A stretch of DNA of 64,000 bases from Pictodentalium vernedei (GCA_031216915.1 CM062292.1:2848457-2912456), one strand, 5' to 3'. Positions 9,880 through 22,425 are shown, counted from the stretch's first letter. Notes: generated by a model from the sequence alone, not told the origin. Made by a program: numbers and translations.

Positions 9880-10930
9880 CGGTTTCGTGTCGCAGTTTGC
9901 GATGCAATTTTCCTTTAAGGGCCTATATAAGTAATGAAATTTTGTTTATTTTTAAAATTCTCACCTCTGATATTCCTTCAATTCAAATTAAATATACACA
10001 AAATGTACATCAAAATGAAGGTTGGGATGTATAGAACAAGAAACACATGTGTACTCAACTCATAGAGTCGACTGTAGGCACCACTGGTTCCTGGAAGTCT
10101 GCTGCCGTATTCGCACCAGAACTGATAATTTAATAATATTTCACGAAAACAACTTGTGGCCAAGTGTGCTTTACATATCCAAGAACAAAGCTAGGGGATA
10201 AAAATGCTTCAGAACACGGCGACAGAGCTGCATTGGGGAAAATTCCCAAGCCTTTGCTTTTGTTTACATATGAGTATACTTTCGATTTCCGGTCGACGTC
10301 ATCGGACAGAAAAAGCATGTAAAAAGAACGCCGTCTAAAATCAAATAATGAAAAAGATCGCCTTCATACAGCATACTGTTATTAGATTGAGATTGCACAG
10401 TTGCCATATTCAATGCAAGGTATCATAATACCTGTTGAAATTTCTTTGAATAACGATTTTGTTTTTCGATGGAAATTCGTGGTAACGAGTGATTTGCGCA
10501 TGTCTGTCGAGCATGGAAACCATCTTCAATAAAAAATGCAGACAGTGTTGTCCTTTTCCAAAATGCAGTCCTATCGCTGTATTCGAAAGTGTTTTGAATG
10601 CCTAGTTTTGTTCTTGGATATATGCAGCACATATTTGGCCACAAGTTGTTCTGATGAAATATTATTTTATTATCAGTTCTGGTGCGAATACGGTAGCAGA
10701 CTTCCAGGAACCAGTGGGGCCTACAGTCGACTCTATGAGTTGATTACATATGTGTTTCGTGTTCTATACATCCCAACCTTCATTTTGATGTATAATTTGT
10801 GTATATTTAATCTGAATTTAAGGAATATGAGAGGTGAGAATTTCAAAATAAACCAAATTCCACTAAAATAGGCCCTTAATGCGAATCGGTTCCACAAAAT
10901 TGGATCGCAAAGTGCGATGCACATGTATTT
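9880..10930. repeat. large inverted repeat, arms about 370 bp
   Basis: The left arm (about 9880-10250) matches the right arm (about 10548-10930) in inverted orientation, for example GAGTCGACTGTAGGC against its complement, around a spacer of roughly 300 bases. Both arms therefore offer the same open peptide (QFWCEYGSRLPGTSGAYS), minus strand on the left and plus strand on the right. Several substitutions separate the arms, so it is not recent. It may be a foldback element or two head-to-head copies of one repeat. Confidence 0.85.
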
Positions 10931-11376
10931 CTGTAAACAGAAAAGGATTATCCCTCCTTGTTCTCCTGGCATTTAATGCACTTACACAGTATAGTATGCA
11001 TATGCAAGTCATAACTACGAGGGATGCTTTTTTCGGCACATCGTAACTACGATAGATGTTGTTCAAAACAGTTACTCACAAATGTGAACGGCAAACAGAA
11101 ACACGTGATTGCTAACCAACCAATCAACTGTACTTTTCTTTGAGGTCATCCAGCTGTTCCAGGCAAGTAGTCCAGCTTGAGTATTCCGGTTTTTGGTGTA
11201 AAAATAAAGCGCTTTAATAATCTGTAACCGGAACATACAACATTCTCACCCAAGTGCTCGGGTTTTAATTATCTGTATTGTTCTTAGTGTTTATAACATT
11301 AACACGGAGAAATACTCACTTCGTGTGAAACAAAACTAAAAATATAAAAAAATGGTTGATAAGGCATTTCTGTATT
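10931..11376. other. no recognised feature
   Basis: AT-rich unique sequence between the inverted repeat and a MITE. A short local repeat (CATAACTACGA / CGTAACTACGA near 11010-11050) is all I see. Confidence 0.4.
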
Positions 11377-11380
11377 TTAA

Positions 11381-11624
11381 CCCTTTACCTAACATGAAAA
11401 GCAGACTACACTTGCAAAAATAATTCTTGAATAACTAATTTTTTTCATTTTTTGTCTCAAAAACATAGGTTATGACCCCTCGTTGGAACGAGCTCGACGA
11501 GCTCGTTCCAATGAGGGGTCATAACCTATGTTTTTGAGACAAAAAATGAAAAAAATAATGAAAATTAATAGGCGATTTTTGAGAATAGCGCTGGCCGGTT
11601 TTGGCCGTTACGTTAGGTAAAGGG
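11381..11624. mobile_element. foldback MITE (TTAA family), copy 3, complete
   Basis: A 244-bp element flanked by TTAA on both sides (11377-11380, 11625-11628). Ends are CCCTTTACCTAAC and GTTAGGTAAAGGG. The TTAA target and CCC/GGG termini are typical of piggyBac-type transposons. A palindrome with GGAACGAGCTCGACGAGCTC occupies the exact middle. No coding capacity, so non-autonomous. Confidence 0.9.
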
Positions 11625-11628
11625 TTAA

Positions 11629-11950
11629 TAGGAATCGGGTTTGTTCGCACTAAATACATGTGCGCCCGGAGTGCGGTCGCACTAAAAGTGGGTCCGTTCA
11701 CCCGAGGTATCGGGTTTGTTCGCCCTAGTATTAATTGATATTCACAAGACAAAGATATGATTTCTGAGTGTCATGTATGCAAAGCACGTATTTCGGTTTG
11801 GAATTTAAACACCAAAATGCTTACAAAATCTCGTATTCAGTTTCTAAGCGCCTCTGAAGTGCAAGGATTACGTACAAAAGTGTTTTTTCTCGTCAGTTTG
11901 TGTCCAATTACGGAACGTGTTAAGATGTTCAGTTGCTCCAAAACATAAAC
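11629..11950. other. unique stretch with a short direct repeat
   Basis: ATCGGGTTTGTTCGC appears twice (about 11635 and 11709) on either side of a GC-rich stretch. Nothing else is recognised. Confidence 0.4.
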
Positions 11951-11959
11951 TAGAGGGGT

Positions 11960-14190
11960 GTCATTTGTGTGCAAAGCACACTATAGTATATCCCGCATTC
12001 GCATTTGTGATTATTGTCGGGGCCGAATCAAAAATCCGAAACCCTTATGCACATCTACAGACGCTATTGATTAACATTAACACACTTTTAGTGTTTCGAA
12101 TTGAAACCCCTTGGAGTTTTTTCTCTGGAAATCATTTCTCTAACGACAAAAATGGTGCACCTTGCACCCTCGGGGCCAAATCGAAAATCCAAAACCTTTA
12201 TGCACATCTACAGACCCTATTGATTAACATGAACACACTTTTAGTGTTTTGAATTGAAACCCCTAGGAGTTTTTCGCTGGAAACCATTCCTCTAACGACA
12301 AAAGTGGTGGCCCTTGCGCCCACGTGGGCCGAATCAAACATCCAAAACCTTTATGCACATCTACAGACCTTATGAATGAACACACTTTCAATGTTTCGAA
12401 TTGAAACCCCTAGGAGTTTTTCTCCGGAAACCATTCTTCTAACGACAAAAATGGTGCCCCTTGCACCCCTCGAAGCCGAATCAAAAATCCAAAACCTTTA
12501 TGCACATCTACAGACCGAATTGAATAACACGAACACACTTCCAGTGTTTCGAATTGAAACCCTGGGAGTTTTTTTTTTCCGGAAACCATTCCTCTAACGA
12601 CAAAAATGGTGCCCCTTGCGCCCTCCGAAGCTGAATAAAAAATACAAAACCTTTATGCACATCTACAGACCCTATGAATGAACGTGAACACACTTTCAAT
12701 GTTTCGAATTGAAACCCCTAGGAGTTTTTCGCCGGAAACCATTCCTCTAACGACAAAAGTGGTGCCCCTTACGCCTCCGAGGGCCGAATCAAAAATCCAA
12801 AACCTTTATGCACATCTACAGACCCTATGAATGAACATGAACACACTCTCAATGTTTCAAATTGAAACCCCCAGGAGTTTTTCGTCGGAAACCATTCCTC
12901 TAACGACAAAAGTGGTGCCCCTTACGCCCCGAGGGCCGAATAAAAAATCCAAAACCTTTATGCACATCTACGGACCCTATGAATGAACATGAACACACTT
13001 CCAAGGTTTCAAATTGAAACCCCTAGGAGTTTTTCGCCGGAAACCATTCCTCTAACGACAAAAGTGTTGCCCCTTACGCCCCCGAGGGCCGAATCAAAAA
13101 TCCAAAACCTTTATGCACATCTACAGACCCCATGAATGAACATGAACACACTTTCAATGTTTCAAATTGAAACCCCTAGGAGTTTTTCGCCGGAAAACAT
13201 TCCTCTAACGACAAAAGTGGTGCCCCTTACGCCCCCGAGGGCCGAATTAAAAGTCCAAAACCTTTATGCACATCTACAGACCCTATGAATGAACATGAAC
13301 ACACTTTCAATGTTTCGAATTGAAACCCCTAGGAGTTTTTCGCCGGAAACCATTCCTCTAACGACAAAAGTAGTGACCCTTACGCCCCCGAGGGCCGAAT
13401 CAAAAATCCAAAACCTTTATGCACATCTACAGACCCTACGAATTAACATGAACACACTTTCAATGTTTCAAATTGAAACCCCTAGGAGTTTTTCGCCGGA
13501 CACCATTCCTCTAACGACAAAAGTGTTGCCCCTTACGCCCCCGAGGGCCGAATTAAAAGTCCAAAACCTTTATGCACATCTACAGACCCTATGAATGAGC
13601 ATGAACACACTTTCAATGTTTCGAATTGAAACCCCTAGGAGTTTTTCGCCGGAAACCATTCCTCTAACGACAAAAGTGGTGCCCCTTACGTCCCCGAGGG
13701 CCGAATCAAAAATCCAAAACCTTTAAGCACATCTACAGACCCTATGAACGAACGTGGACACACTTTCAATGTTTCGAATTGAAACCCCTAGAAGTTTTTC
13801 GCCGGAAACCATTCCTCTAACGACAAAAGTGGTGCCCCTTACGCCCCCAAGGGCCGAATCAAAAATCCAAAACCTTTATGCACATCTACAGACCCTATGA
13901 ATGAACATGAACACACTTTCAATGTTTCAAATTGAAACCGCTAGGAGTTTTTTCGCCGGAAACCATTCCTCTAACGGCAAAAGTGGTGCCCCTTACGCCC
14001 CCGAGGGCCGAATCAAAAGTCCAAAACCTTTATGCACATCTACAGACCCTATGAATGAACATGAACACACTTTCAATGTTTCGAATTGAAACCCCTAGGA
14101 GTTTTTCAACGGAAACCATTCCCGGACGGACGGACGGACGGACGGACGGACGTACGGGTATATATACACTTGTGCAAATTTTGACTCGTG
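11960..14190 (+). repeat. HINE-like element with 153-bp tandem core, about 14 copies
   Basis: The unit (for example GAATTGAAACCCCTAGGAGT, then CCATTCCTCTAACGAC and CCTTTATGCACATCTACAGA) repeats every 151-155 bases from about 12020 to 14120, with divergence highest in the first copies. A hairpin GTGTGC-AAA-GCACAC lies at the 5' side (about 11968-11985), next to TATAGTATATCCC. The 3' side has (GGAC)6 then GGGTATATATACACTTGTGC, which is roughly complementary to that 5' segment. Open frames inside are a by-product of the repeat. Confidence 0.88.
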
Positions 14191-14795
14191 GGGTGTGTTA
14201 AGAGTATGAATTGGTGTTGTGGGTAGCACCCTAGCTGGCCGTTATTGTGGGCATTTCTGTCTATTTTGAGGTGGGGTGCAGTGGTCGTTTTTGTCCATCA
14301 CGTTTGGGGTGCGCAGCAGGGTTCCAGTCTATAGAGAAGTCAGACGTGACGTCACGAGTTGGTTGCCATTGACATTGACAGTGTGACGAAAACAAACATA
14401 TCAGTCATTGCAAACCTGTATTAATATCTCCAAACTAAATAGAGTATAAAACAAAATTTCCACAAATAATTTCGAATTTTTTCAGCGTTATCTGTTTATT
14501 TTACGTTCAGTATGTACCATATCTCTTCACAGCGAAGCAAAATCTCGATAATATGAAAAACACGTGTACGGTTTATATTCATTTATTGTCATGCCTGTAT
14601 AAAAAAACGTCCAGCAGGACATGGGGATTTTTGTGAATGATGACTGCTATTTTTCCCGTAATGACAGGGATAAAGGCGGGAAGTTCCAGCAGAATGCTGC
14701 CTAATGTTCAGTGGTGGCGCCTGATTTCTCCTCATCGGTGGGGAGGGACTAATTTCTAAATGATATTAGGTTTTCCATTAATGCTGTGTCTGTGC
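14191..14795. other. no recognised feature
   Basis: Mixed-composition unique sequence without open frames of note. A G-rich stretch begins near 14790. Confidence 0.35.
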
Positions 14796-14796
14796 G

Positions 14797-16095
14797 GTGA
14801 GGGGGGTGTGGGGGGGGGGGTGGGGACTCAATAAGTTTCCTGTTGCTTGCACGCAAAATTCGACTCAGGACCCTTCAAATCGATATTTTAAGTGTTTTTT
14901 TCTGTTTCTACATCTGTTTCTAAATATGATCACAAGAAGTATAATGGCAAGACTACCTGACGTTTACAACGCTGCGCGCAGTAGGGGACTTTCACCCCAG
15001 GTGTTGGTTGCCGGGTCCTATTTTACAAATAAAATAGAGCTTGCTTACCACGGTGAACCAACAGTGCTCCACTTCCCACAGGGAATAGTTAATATTTATC
15101 TTTGTACTTCGACAAGACTCACTTTAGAGGCATCACAATGTCAAAATTGCACAAGAAGGAGAGAAAATGTTATTTATTACTCCATCGCATCACTCACTTC
15201 GTGGGGAAAACCATTTGGGGAAATGGTGGGGCTGCCAAGTATAACATACGGTACGGAAGTGGTACCCCTAAACCAGACGGCCGTAAAGAGCTTGGAAATC
15301 CCGCAGAACGATGCAGGCCGATGGATAACGGGGTCGAGTAATGCCGCAGCGCTAGAAGCAATCAGGGGTGAGCTTGGGTGGATGAGGATCAAGGACAGGA
15401 TAGACCTGTTGAAGCTCGGTTATCTTAATTATTTGGTAAATCTCCCCGACAGCCGATGGTGTAAAGTAATGTTCCTGAGAATTTTCAACTCAAATATCAA
15501 AACGGGGTGGATGGTCCAAGTGAGGGAGCTAGTAGAGAACTACTCATTGGAGATGTCGGACATGGACGTTGGGGCAAACCAGGGTAAAAAAAAATCGTCA
15601 GAGAAAGGGTCATGGAGGATTGTAACCGTAATTGGCGAGAGGGGGTCAAATCAAAGAGGTCTTTGGGTGGCCTGCGTGATAAAAAGAAGCCAGGTTTTGA
15701 AGAGTACATTGATGGCACCTTTGGGGGGGGGGGGGGGGTCACTGTTGTTCAAGCTGAGGTCGCGATCCCTGGAGCTGAGGGGAAAAATTGGAAAAGACGG
15801 TGAAAGAGAGTGCCAGATGTGTAACTTGGACATGGTGGAGACCCTGGAACACTTTCTTCTAGAATGCCCAAAGTATCAGTCTAAAAGAATGAGATTCACT
15901 GGGAGTATAACGGGGAAGTGGGATGGGAGAATGAAGGACATGTGGTTAGGGGGAGACTCAAAGGAGAGGGTTAATATGCTAATCGGAGAGATTGGGAAGA
16001 ATGGGACAAGGGGTATCATCAAGCAGTTCGTTTCCGAGTGTTGGGAGGAGAGGAGAAGCGTGGGAATAGGGAGGCAGTTGGGAGTACAGGGGTAA
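14797..16095 (+). pseudogene. 432-codon open frame over a LINE ORF2 C-terminus (chimeric)
   Basis: From about 15195 the frame is the end of a non-LTR retrotransposon ORF2: GKPFGEMVGLPSITYGTEVV, then RWITGSSNAAALEAIRGELG, then a C-terminal knuckle C-x2-C-x9-H-x4-C (CQMCNLDMVETLEHFLLECP). The first 130 codons are not LINE; part (about 14995-15085) resembles SINE family 2. A second LINE copy downstream shows that the natural frame between about 15595 and 15725 is another one (MEDCNRNWREGVKSKRSLGG). The long frame exists because an A-run (about 15586-15594) and a G-run (15723-15738) shift it out and back. It is therefore unlikely to be a genuine protein. Confidence 0.8.
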
Positions 16096-16155
16096 CCATG
16101 GCCTTCTCGTCGGAGAACCGCGACAAATCAGCGGCTGACCAAAGTGTTATTATTA
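15195..16155 (+). mobile_element. LINE copy A, 5'-truncated
   Basis: The 3' end of a non-LTR element: end of ORF2, a short 3' UTR (GACAAATCAGCGGC) and a (TTA)n tail at about 16147-16155. It aligns with copy B from about 16800 onward. The 5' limit is set where that alignment becomes clear. Confidence 0.85.
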
Positions 16156-16364
16156 CTCACGTCTAATCATCAAATCCCTTAGGGTGGGTCACACTACCAA
16201 CTGAAATACCCCAAAATCTCAAAATATATCGTGAAATATCACGAAATACATCATTAAAAAGCAAAGTTTATTCTGCCAGCATTCGGTCACTTCTCGATCA
16301 CTCCCGACTGGCGAATGATCGCGGGCATTGGTTCTACATTATACCGGCACTCCTGCGTAGCGAC

Positions 16365-16580
16365 GATGGGGTAGCAGTTGACTTGAAGATCCCAGGTCTA
16401 TTTTTTGCAGACGATATGGTGCTAGTGTCAGAAAGCGAAGAGGGACTATCGAAAATGCTGGCAATAGTTGGGAAATATGGGAACAAATGGAGACTCGAAC
16501 TTAATGAAAGCAAGAGCAAATTTATATCACGGGGTCGCAGAGTGGACCCCACTCGAGGTGGAGAGAGTGTGTGCGTATGT

Positions 16581-16611
<31 letters not shown>

Positions 16612-17753
16612 GTCTATATTGCGAAAGGTAGCAGCCAACTTCTTAGTGTAGGAGAGACAGGTGACTACGAGTATTTGGGGGTAAATATAAACATAACAGG
16701 AAGAGGCATCTACCGAAGCCACACAAATAAAGTGATTCTGAAGGGGAGGTGAATGCTTCACAAAATGGAACTTATAGGGAGAAACAGATTCAATAAGGTT
16801 TTTGTGGGGAAAATAATTTGGGAAATGGTGGGTCTGTCAGAATAATATATGGTACAGAAGTGTTACCCCTAAACCAAACGGCTGTAAAGAGATTGGAAAC
16901 CTGCAGGCAGATGGATAACTGGCTCGAGTAATGCCGCGACATAAGAAACCAATCGGGGGGGGGGGGGGGGGGTTGGGTGGATGAGGATCAAGGACAGGAG
17001 AGACTTATTGGAACTCGGTTGCATGTACCTTAATTATTTGATAAATCTCGCCGCCAGCCGATGGTGTAAAGTAATGTTCTAGAGTATATTCGACTCAAAT
17101 ACAAAGACAGCATGGATGGTCCAAGTGAGGGAGCTAATAGAGAACTACTCATTGGAGATCTTGGACCAAGAAATAGGGGCAAACCAGGGTAAAACAAATC
17201 GTCAGAGAAAGGGCGATGGAGGATGGTAACTTTAACTGGCGAGGGGGAGTCAGATCAAAGAGGTCTCTGGGTAGCATGGGTGATAAAGAGAAGCCTGGTT
17301 TTGAAAAGTACCTTGATGACATCTTTGGGTGGTCACTGTTGTTCCAGCTGAGGTCGCGGTCCCTGAAGCTGAGGGGAAAATGGGGAAAACGGTGAAAAGG
17401 AGTGCCAGATGTGTAATTTAGGCGTGGTGGAGACCCTAGAACACTTTCTACTAGAATGCCGAAAATAACAGTCTAAAAGAATAAGATTCACTTGGAGTAT
17501 AATGGGGAAGTGGGACGGGAGAATGAGGGGAGAGTGGTTAGTGTGAGACTCAACGGAGAGGGTTAATATGCTAATCGGAGAGATTGGGATGAATGAATGA
17601 GGTAAGGGGTGTTATCAAGCAGTTCGCCTCCGAGTGTTGGGAGGAGAGAAGAAGGGTGGGAAGAGGGAGGCAGTTGGGAGTACAGGGGTAACCAAGGCCT
17701 CCTCATCCGAGAACCGTGACAAATCAGCGGCCAGCCAAAGTGTTATTATTATA
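16365..17753 (+). mobile_element. LINE copy B, 5'-truncated, with RT catalytic box
   Basis: Begins with KIPGLFFADDMVLVSESEEG; the ADD is the catalytic box of a non-LTR RT. Thumb-region blocks (KWRLELNESKSKF, then GDYEYLGVNIN) and the same C-terminal part as copy A follow, with many stops. A (GT)n(G)18 tract (16571-16612) and an 18-G run (16955-16972) interrupt it; at the second site copy A has only AGGGGTGAGCTTGGG. It ends with the same 3' UTR and a (TTA)n tail. Confidence 0.88.
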
Positions 17754-17782
17754 TTACCTGCAATTTAATTATGAGTGTTTGA

Positions 17783-17905
17783 GGTAACTTCCGGCATCTA
17801 TGGCTACACTATCAGTATAAAGTCAAGCTTCACCAATGGTAATATCTATACTGACAACCAGATGCCTTGGTTACCGCATCCTATTGTACCACTAAAACAG
17901 AACTT
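17783..17905 (-). mobile_element. SINE family 2-like fragment, old
   Basis: Shares GTTTGAGGTAACTTC, a CATCTATGGCTACA block and TTGGTTACCGCATCCTATT with better copies at 21435 and 46529. Divergent, with no target duplication seen. Confidence 0.5.
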
Positions 17906-18146
17906 GTGTACAACAATAAACATGCACTGATCCTATTAGTCCAACTTGACTGAACAACTTGAAATCCAGCAAGAAGCCAGGCCTGATACAACATATTTCA
18001 TGCTACTAAGCCAACATGAAGTCACTCTTCGGGAATTTACAGAGCAACAGTTTTCAGGCACTTCAATTTGGGCATGAATGAAAACATTTTCAAGTCAAGC
18101 TTGATATGAAGATTTTGAACCCTTTTAATTAGATATAAATATATAA

Positions 18147-20980
18147 ACAAGAGGCCCCACGAGGCCTGATTCGCTCATCTTGAACACAACACAATATAAA
18201 CAGGGTCCAAGAATGAGTCTACATCAAGCAATCCATCTCCATAGGATACGCTCTCAATCCTTGAATCCCTCAGGAGCGACAAAATAATCCAGGCATCATG
18301 CCTCTTCTTCAGTTGATGATAATGTAAAATGTAAAGCTCCCCTATGAAACCGCTTGATACAACCTATCTTAGTAAATCTTAGTTACACACCCCTAGAGGG
18401 TACTGAATACAAAAGACCCTTTTTTATAGGAAAATAAAATCAATCTAAATCCTTCAAAATGCTTTTTGGAACAGAAAAAATCACCTAAAAGCCCCCCCCC
18501 CCCCCCCTCCCCCCTTCCCCGAAATCATTCAAAACACATTTTGAAACAAAAAATATCATCTGAGCAGGACAAGGGATCACATGGTCATTTTCCGCATAAA
18601 ATCAATCTAAATCCTCCAAAACTCATTTTGGAGCCAAACATTTTTTTAAAAAATCATCCAGATTGCTCACTACGTTGTTCCAAGTTATCACACGAATGAG
18701 CTAAATATTCATACAAATCTATTAAGTTAGGATAACTGTGGATGGAAAAATCAGACTGGAATGGTTACCAAACTTGATAAGATATTATTGAGATCAACTC
18801 ATAACAACAAGAGGCTCCAAGAAGCCTTCATCGCTCACCAGCCAAAGTGGTGGTTCATCAACACTACAAAGGAATGAAGTCATGAGAGATAAATTTTATG
18901 GAACTAGGGCCATGGCTTGAACAACCTTGAATCTTACCCCCCCTAAGGATGTTGCATACCAAATATCGAAAGCATTCATCTGCTGGATCTGAAGAAGAAG
19001 ACTTTTAAAGAAAATTCCTCATTTTGAACTAAGTTATCATTTGGGCTCCCACAGTGAGCCCAAATATGAACCCAGGGACTTGGCTTTAACAAACATGAAT
19101 CTCACCCCCTAAGGATGCTGCATGCCAAATATCCAAAATATCCAAACATTCCGCCTGCTGAATCTGAAGAAGATTTTTGAAGAAAAATTACTCAAATTGA
19201 CTAAGTTATAACATTCCGACTGCTGGATGATTTTTTAAGAAAATTCCTCATTTCAAACTAATTTAAGCTCCCACAGTGAGCCCAAATATGGACCTAGAGA
19301 CATGGCTTGAACAAACTTGAATCCCCCCCCCCCCCCCCCCCCCTCCCATAAGAATGCTGCATACCAAATATCAAAACATTCCGACTGCTGGATCTGAAGA
19401 AGAAGATTTTTAAAGAAAATTCCTCATTTTGAACTAAGTTATAATTCGGGCTACCACAGTGAGCCCAAATATGAACCCAGGGACTTGGCTTGAACAAACT
19501 TGTATCTGACCCCATTAAGCATGCTGCATACCCAATATCAAAAGATTCTGCCAGCTGGATCTTGAGAAGAAGATTTTAAAGAAATTTGCCTGAAATGCAC
19601 TAAGTTCAAATTGGGCTCCTATACTGAGACCAAATATGAACCCAGGGGCTGATTTGAACAAACTTGAATCAGATCTACCCCACAATGTTGCATACCAAAT
19701 ATCAAAAGATTCTGCCTGCTGGATCTGGAGAAGAAGATTTTTTAAGAAATTTGTCTGAAATGCACTAAGTTCGAATTCGAGCTTTTATAGTGAGCCCAAA
19801 CATGAATCCAGGGGGGGCGATTTGAACAAACTTGAATCAGATCCACCCCACAATGTTGCATCCCAAATATCAAAAGATTCTGCCTGCTGGATCTTGAGAA
19901 GATTTTTTAAGAAATTTGCCTGAAATGCACTAAGTTCGAATTCAGGCTTCTATACTGAACCCAAATATGAATCCAGGGGGCCAATTTGAACAAACTTTAA
20001 TCAGATCCACCCCACAATGTTGCATACCAAATATCAAAAGATTCTGCCTGCTGGATCTGGAGAAGAAGATTTTTTAAGAAATTTGCCTGAAATGCACTAA
20101 GTTCGAATTCAGGCTTCTATAATGAGCCCAAATGTGAATCGAGGGGGCCAATTTGAACAAACTTGAATCAGATCCACCCCACAATGTTGCATACCAAATA
20201 TCAAAAGATTCTGCCTGCTGGATCTGGAGAAGAAGATTTTTTAAGAAATTTGCCTGAAATGCACTAAGTTCAAATTCAGGCTTCTATACTGAGCCCAAAT
20301 ATGAATCCAGGGGGCCAATTTGAACAAACCTGAATCAGATCCACCCCATAATGTTGCATACCAAATATCAAAAGATTCTGCTTGCTGGATCTGGAGAAGA
20401 AGATTTTTTTAAGAAATTTGCCTGAAATGTACTAAGTTTGAATTCAGGCTTCTATACTGAACCCAAATGTGAATCCAGGGAGCCGATTTGAACAAACTTG
20501 AATCAGATCCACCCCACAATGTTGCATACCAAATATCAAAAGATTCTGACTGCTGGATCTGGAGAAGAGGATTTTTTAAGAATTTGCCTGAAATGCACTA
20601 AGTTCGAATTTGGGCTTCTATAGTGAGCCCAAATATGAATCCAGGGGAGCGATTTGAATAAACTTGAATCAGATCCATACCAAGATGCTGCATACCAAGT
20701 ATCAAAAGATTCTGCCCACTGGTTCTGGAGAAGATTTTTTAATAATTTTTCTATAATTCATACGGTGATATCAGAGTTATGCCCCATACAGAGCCCCCAA
20801 GGGACGTGGCCATTTCATTTGAACAACTTGAATTGACATATGGTAATGAACATCCATACCAAGTTTCTAGCAAATCGACCTAGCGGTTTCAGAGGATAAG
20901 TCGTTTGAAAAATGTTCACGTTGCCGGACGGACGACGGACGGAAAGTGATAAGTTTAGCTCCCTTCGGTGAGCTAAAAAT
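18147..20980 (+). repeat. HINE-like element with 167-bp tandem core
   Basis: Starts with ACAAGAGGCCCCACGAGGCC (AGGCC/GGCCT stem) and CGCTCATC. A second such start (ACAAGAGGCTCCAAGAAGCC) lies at 18807. About ten units of 165-168 bp follow (GCATACCAAATATCAAAAG, CTGGATCTGGAGAAGAAG, GCCCAAATATGAA). The 3' end has CCGGACGGACGACGGACGG and a terminal hairpin at 20954-20977 with arms TTTAGCTC/GAGCTAAA. C-runs at 18492-18507 and 19323-19343 sit inside. The same core units occur at 25908-27090 and 46354-48172. Confidence 0.85.
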
Positions 20981-21292
20981 CAGCCAGATTGGTCAATGTT
21001 CAATGTTTGTTCCGAGTTTTCATACTAACAAACTCAAAATTCATGAAAATCCATTAACTAAGGGGCATAATTCTGCCAAGAAATTTTGATCAAGGTGGAA
21101 TTCTTGATTAGCTCCGTCCAACTTGACCAAATAACTCAGATTACCAAGTATCATGAGAATCCATCCAGCCATTCTTGAGTTATGGCTGTCAACGCCATAC
21201 AACAGCATATGCCTGCCAACCTAGCCAAACTATAAGTAGAGGTTTAGAAGAGAAAAAACTGAATTAAAAATAGCAGCCAGCCACATTTAAAA
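20981..21292. other. diverged copies of the same repeat class
   Basis: Phrases such as CATGAAAATCCATTAACTA and GGGGCATAATTCTGCC are of the kind found in the neighbouring tandem cores, but I cannot define units. Confidence 0.35.
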
Positions 21293-21434
21293 ACAAGAGG
21301 CTCCCACAGGGCCAGAATGCTCACGTGATAAGTCATGCTCACCTCACTTACATTGTCAGAATGGATTTATGATGATCATATAAAATTTGCATGTCTTTAA
21401 GTTTTTCCATCATTAATTACTTCAGTACAACAGA
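21293..21434 (+). repeat. 5' end of another HINE-like element
   Basis: ACAAGAGGCTCCCACAGGGC with a GGC..CCC/GGGCC stem, then ATGCTCACGTGA. The rest of this element is not delimited. Confidence 0.45.
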
Positions 21435-21672
21435 CACATACAATTATTTATTGGTGTCAGCATCTCTGGGCTATATGATGACTCAACATAAGCATAAAAT
21501 GATGTTTTGCTAATCGTTTATGCCCATGTTGCCCACTGAATGAGGGACTGCATCCCAGCGGTTTAGGTTACCAGGACCTATTCTACTAGTAAAACATAAT
21601 TTGTTCACCTCAGTAAATGAGCACCGATTCATTTCCCAGGGTTCCCATGAAGAACAATACAATAAGGGCAGG
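21435..21672 (-). mobile_element. SINE family 2-like copy, old
   Basis: TTTATTGGTGTCAGCATC, then GTTTATGCCCATGTTGCCCA, TTACCAGGACCTATTCTACT and TTCCCAGGGTTCCCATGA, in the order seen in intact copies at 44564 and 50310. Confidence 0.7.
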
Positions 21673-21679
21673 AAATCCT

Positions 21680-22110
21680 GATGAGCTCATTTCTGTCAGG
21701 TGTAATATGAGATACTTTTTGCTGACATTTTTTGAAACTTAAAAAAAAACACAGGCCAAGTTTGACTGAAAACAGAATTAAAGGGTGACATGTTTTCTGA
21801 CTTCACCACCACCCAACACCCCTCATCTGGTAACCTCAACCAAATACCATTCAAGTTGCATCCCTGAAACAAATAAAATTTGGGGCTCCTTCCAAAGTGT
21901 CAGTGAGCTTGTTCCTGTGAGGTCTGATATATGTCTCTGTTGATTTCTTTTGGAAATCTTATTAAAAAAATTGGCCAAGGAAGACTGAAAAGAGAATATA
22001 TTGGGTCAAGCGTTATTTTCTGACTCCACCACCACTCCAACACCCTCCTCTGGTGATCCTGAAAACCAGTCAAGTTGCATGCCTTGAAGAAATGTAATTT
22101 GGTGCACCTT
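21680..22110. repeat. two tandem units of about 210 bp
   Basis: Matching blocks in both units: GAGCT(C/T)-TTTCTGTCAGGT or GTTCCTGTGAGGT, then AGACTGAAAA or TTGACTGAAAAC, and CACCACCACCCAACACC or CACCACTCCAACACC. The units differ at many positions. Confidence 0.7.
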
Positions 22111-22425
22111 CCAATGCTAAATAGCAAATACAATGAAGCCCACTTAATTGGTTCTCTCTTAATTGAATACCCCTGTTAACTGAATAATATTTACAAACAC
22201 AAATTCATTTACCATACCTTCAGTACAAATTTGACCTGTTAATTGCATACAGGTTATGGAGCAGATTCCTGTTAACTGAATAAAAAATACTGCAATATGT
22301 TGAGAAATTGCTCTGATAAACAACAAATTTCCCTTGTTTATGGAGCTTTTTGCCTCAGTATGTCCAATACAGTCATTCATTGTATTATATATTGTTTGAC
22401 AGAGATCACAGAGCTCTGTCAAGCA

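Noticed and set aside
13289-13594. 101-codon frame in the 153-bp array
   Set aside because: 153 is a multiple of three, so a frame can stay open by chance through several units; indels in other units break it.
11960-14120. CRISPR array
   Set aside because: Units are contiguous 153-bp repeats without unique spacers, in a eukaryotic setting.
14126-14155. Plain (GGAC)n microsatellite
   Set aside because: The same tract recurs before hairpins at many unrelated loci, so it is better read as part of a repeat-element end.
14797-15190. N-terminal 130 codons of the LINE-overlapping frame as a genuine protein start
   Set aside because: The part contains a G-run and SINE-like sequence and has no counterpart in LINE copy B.
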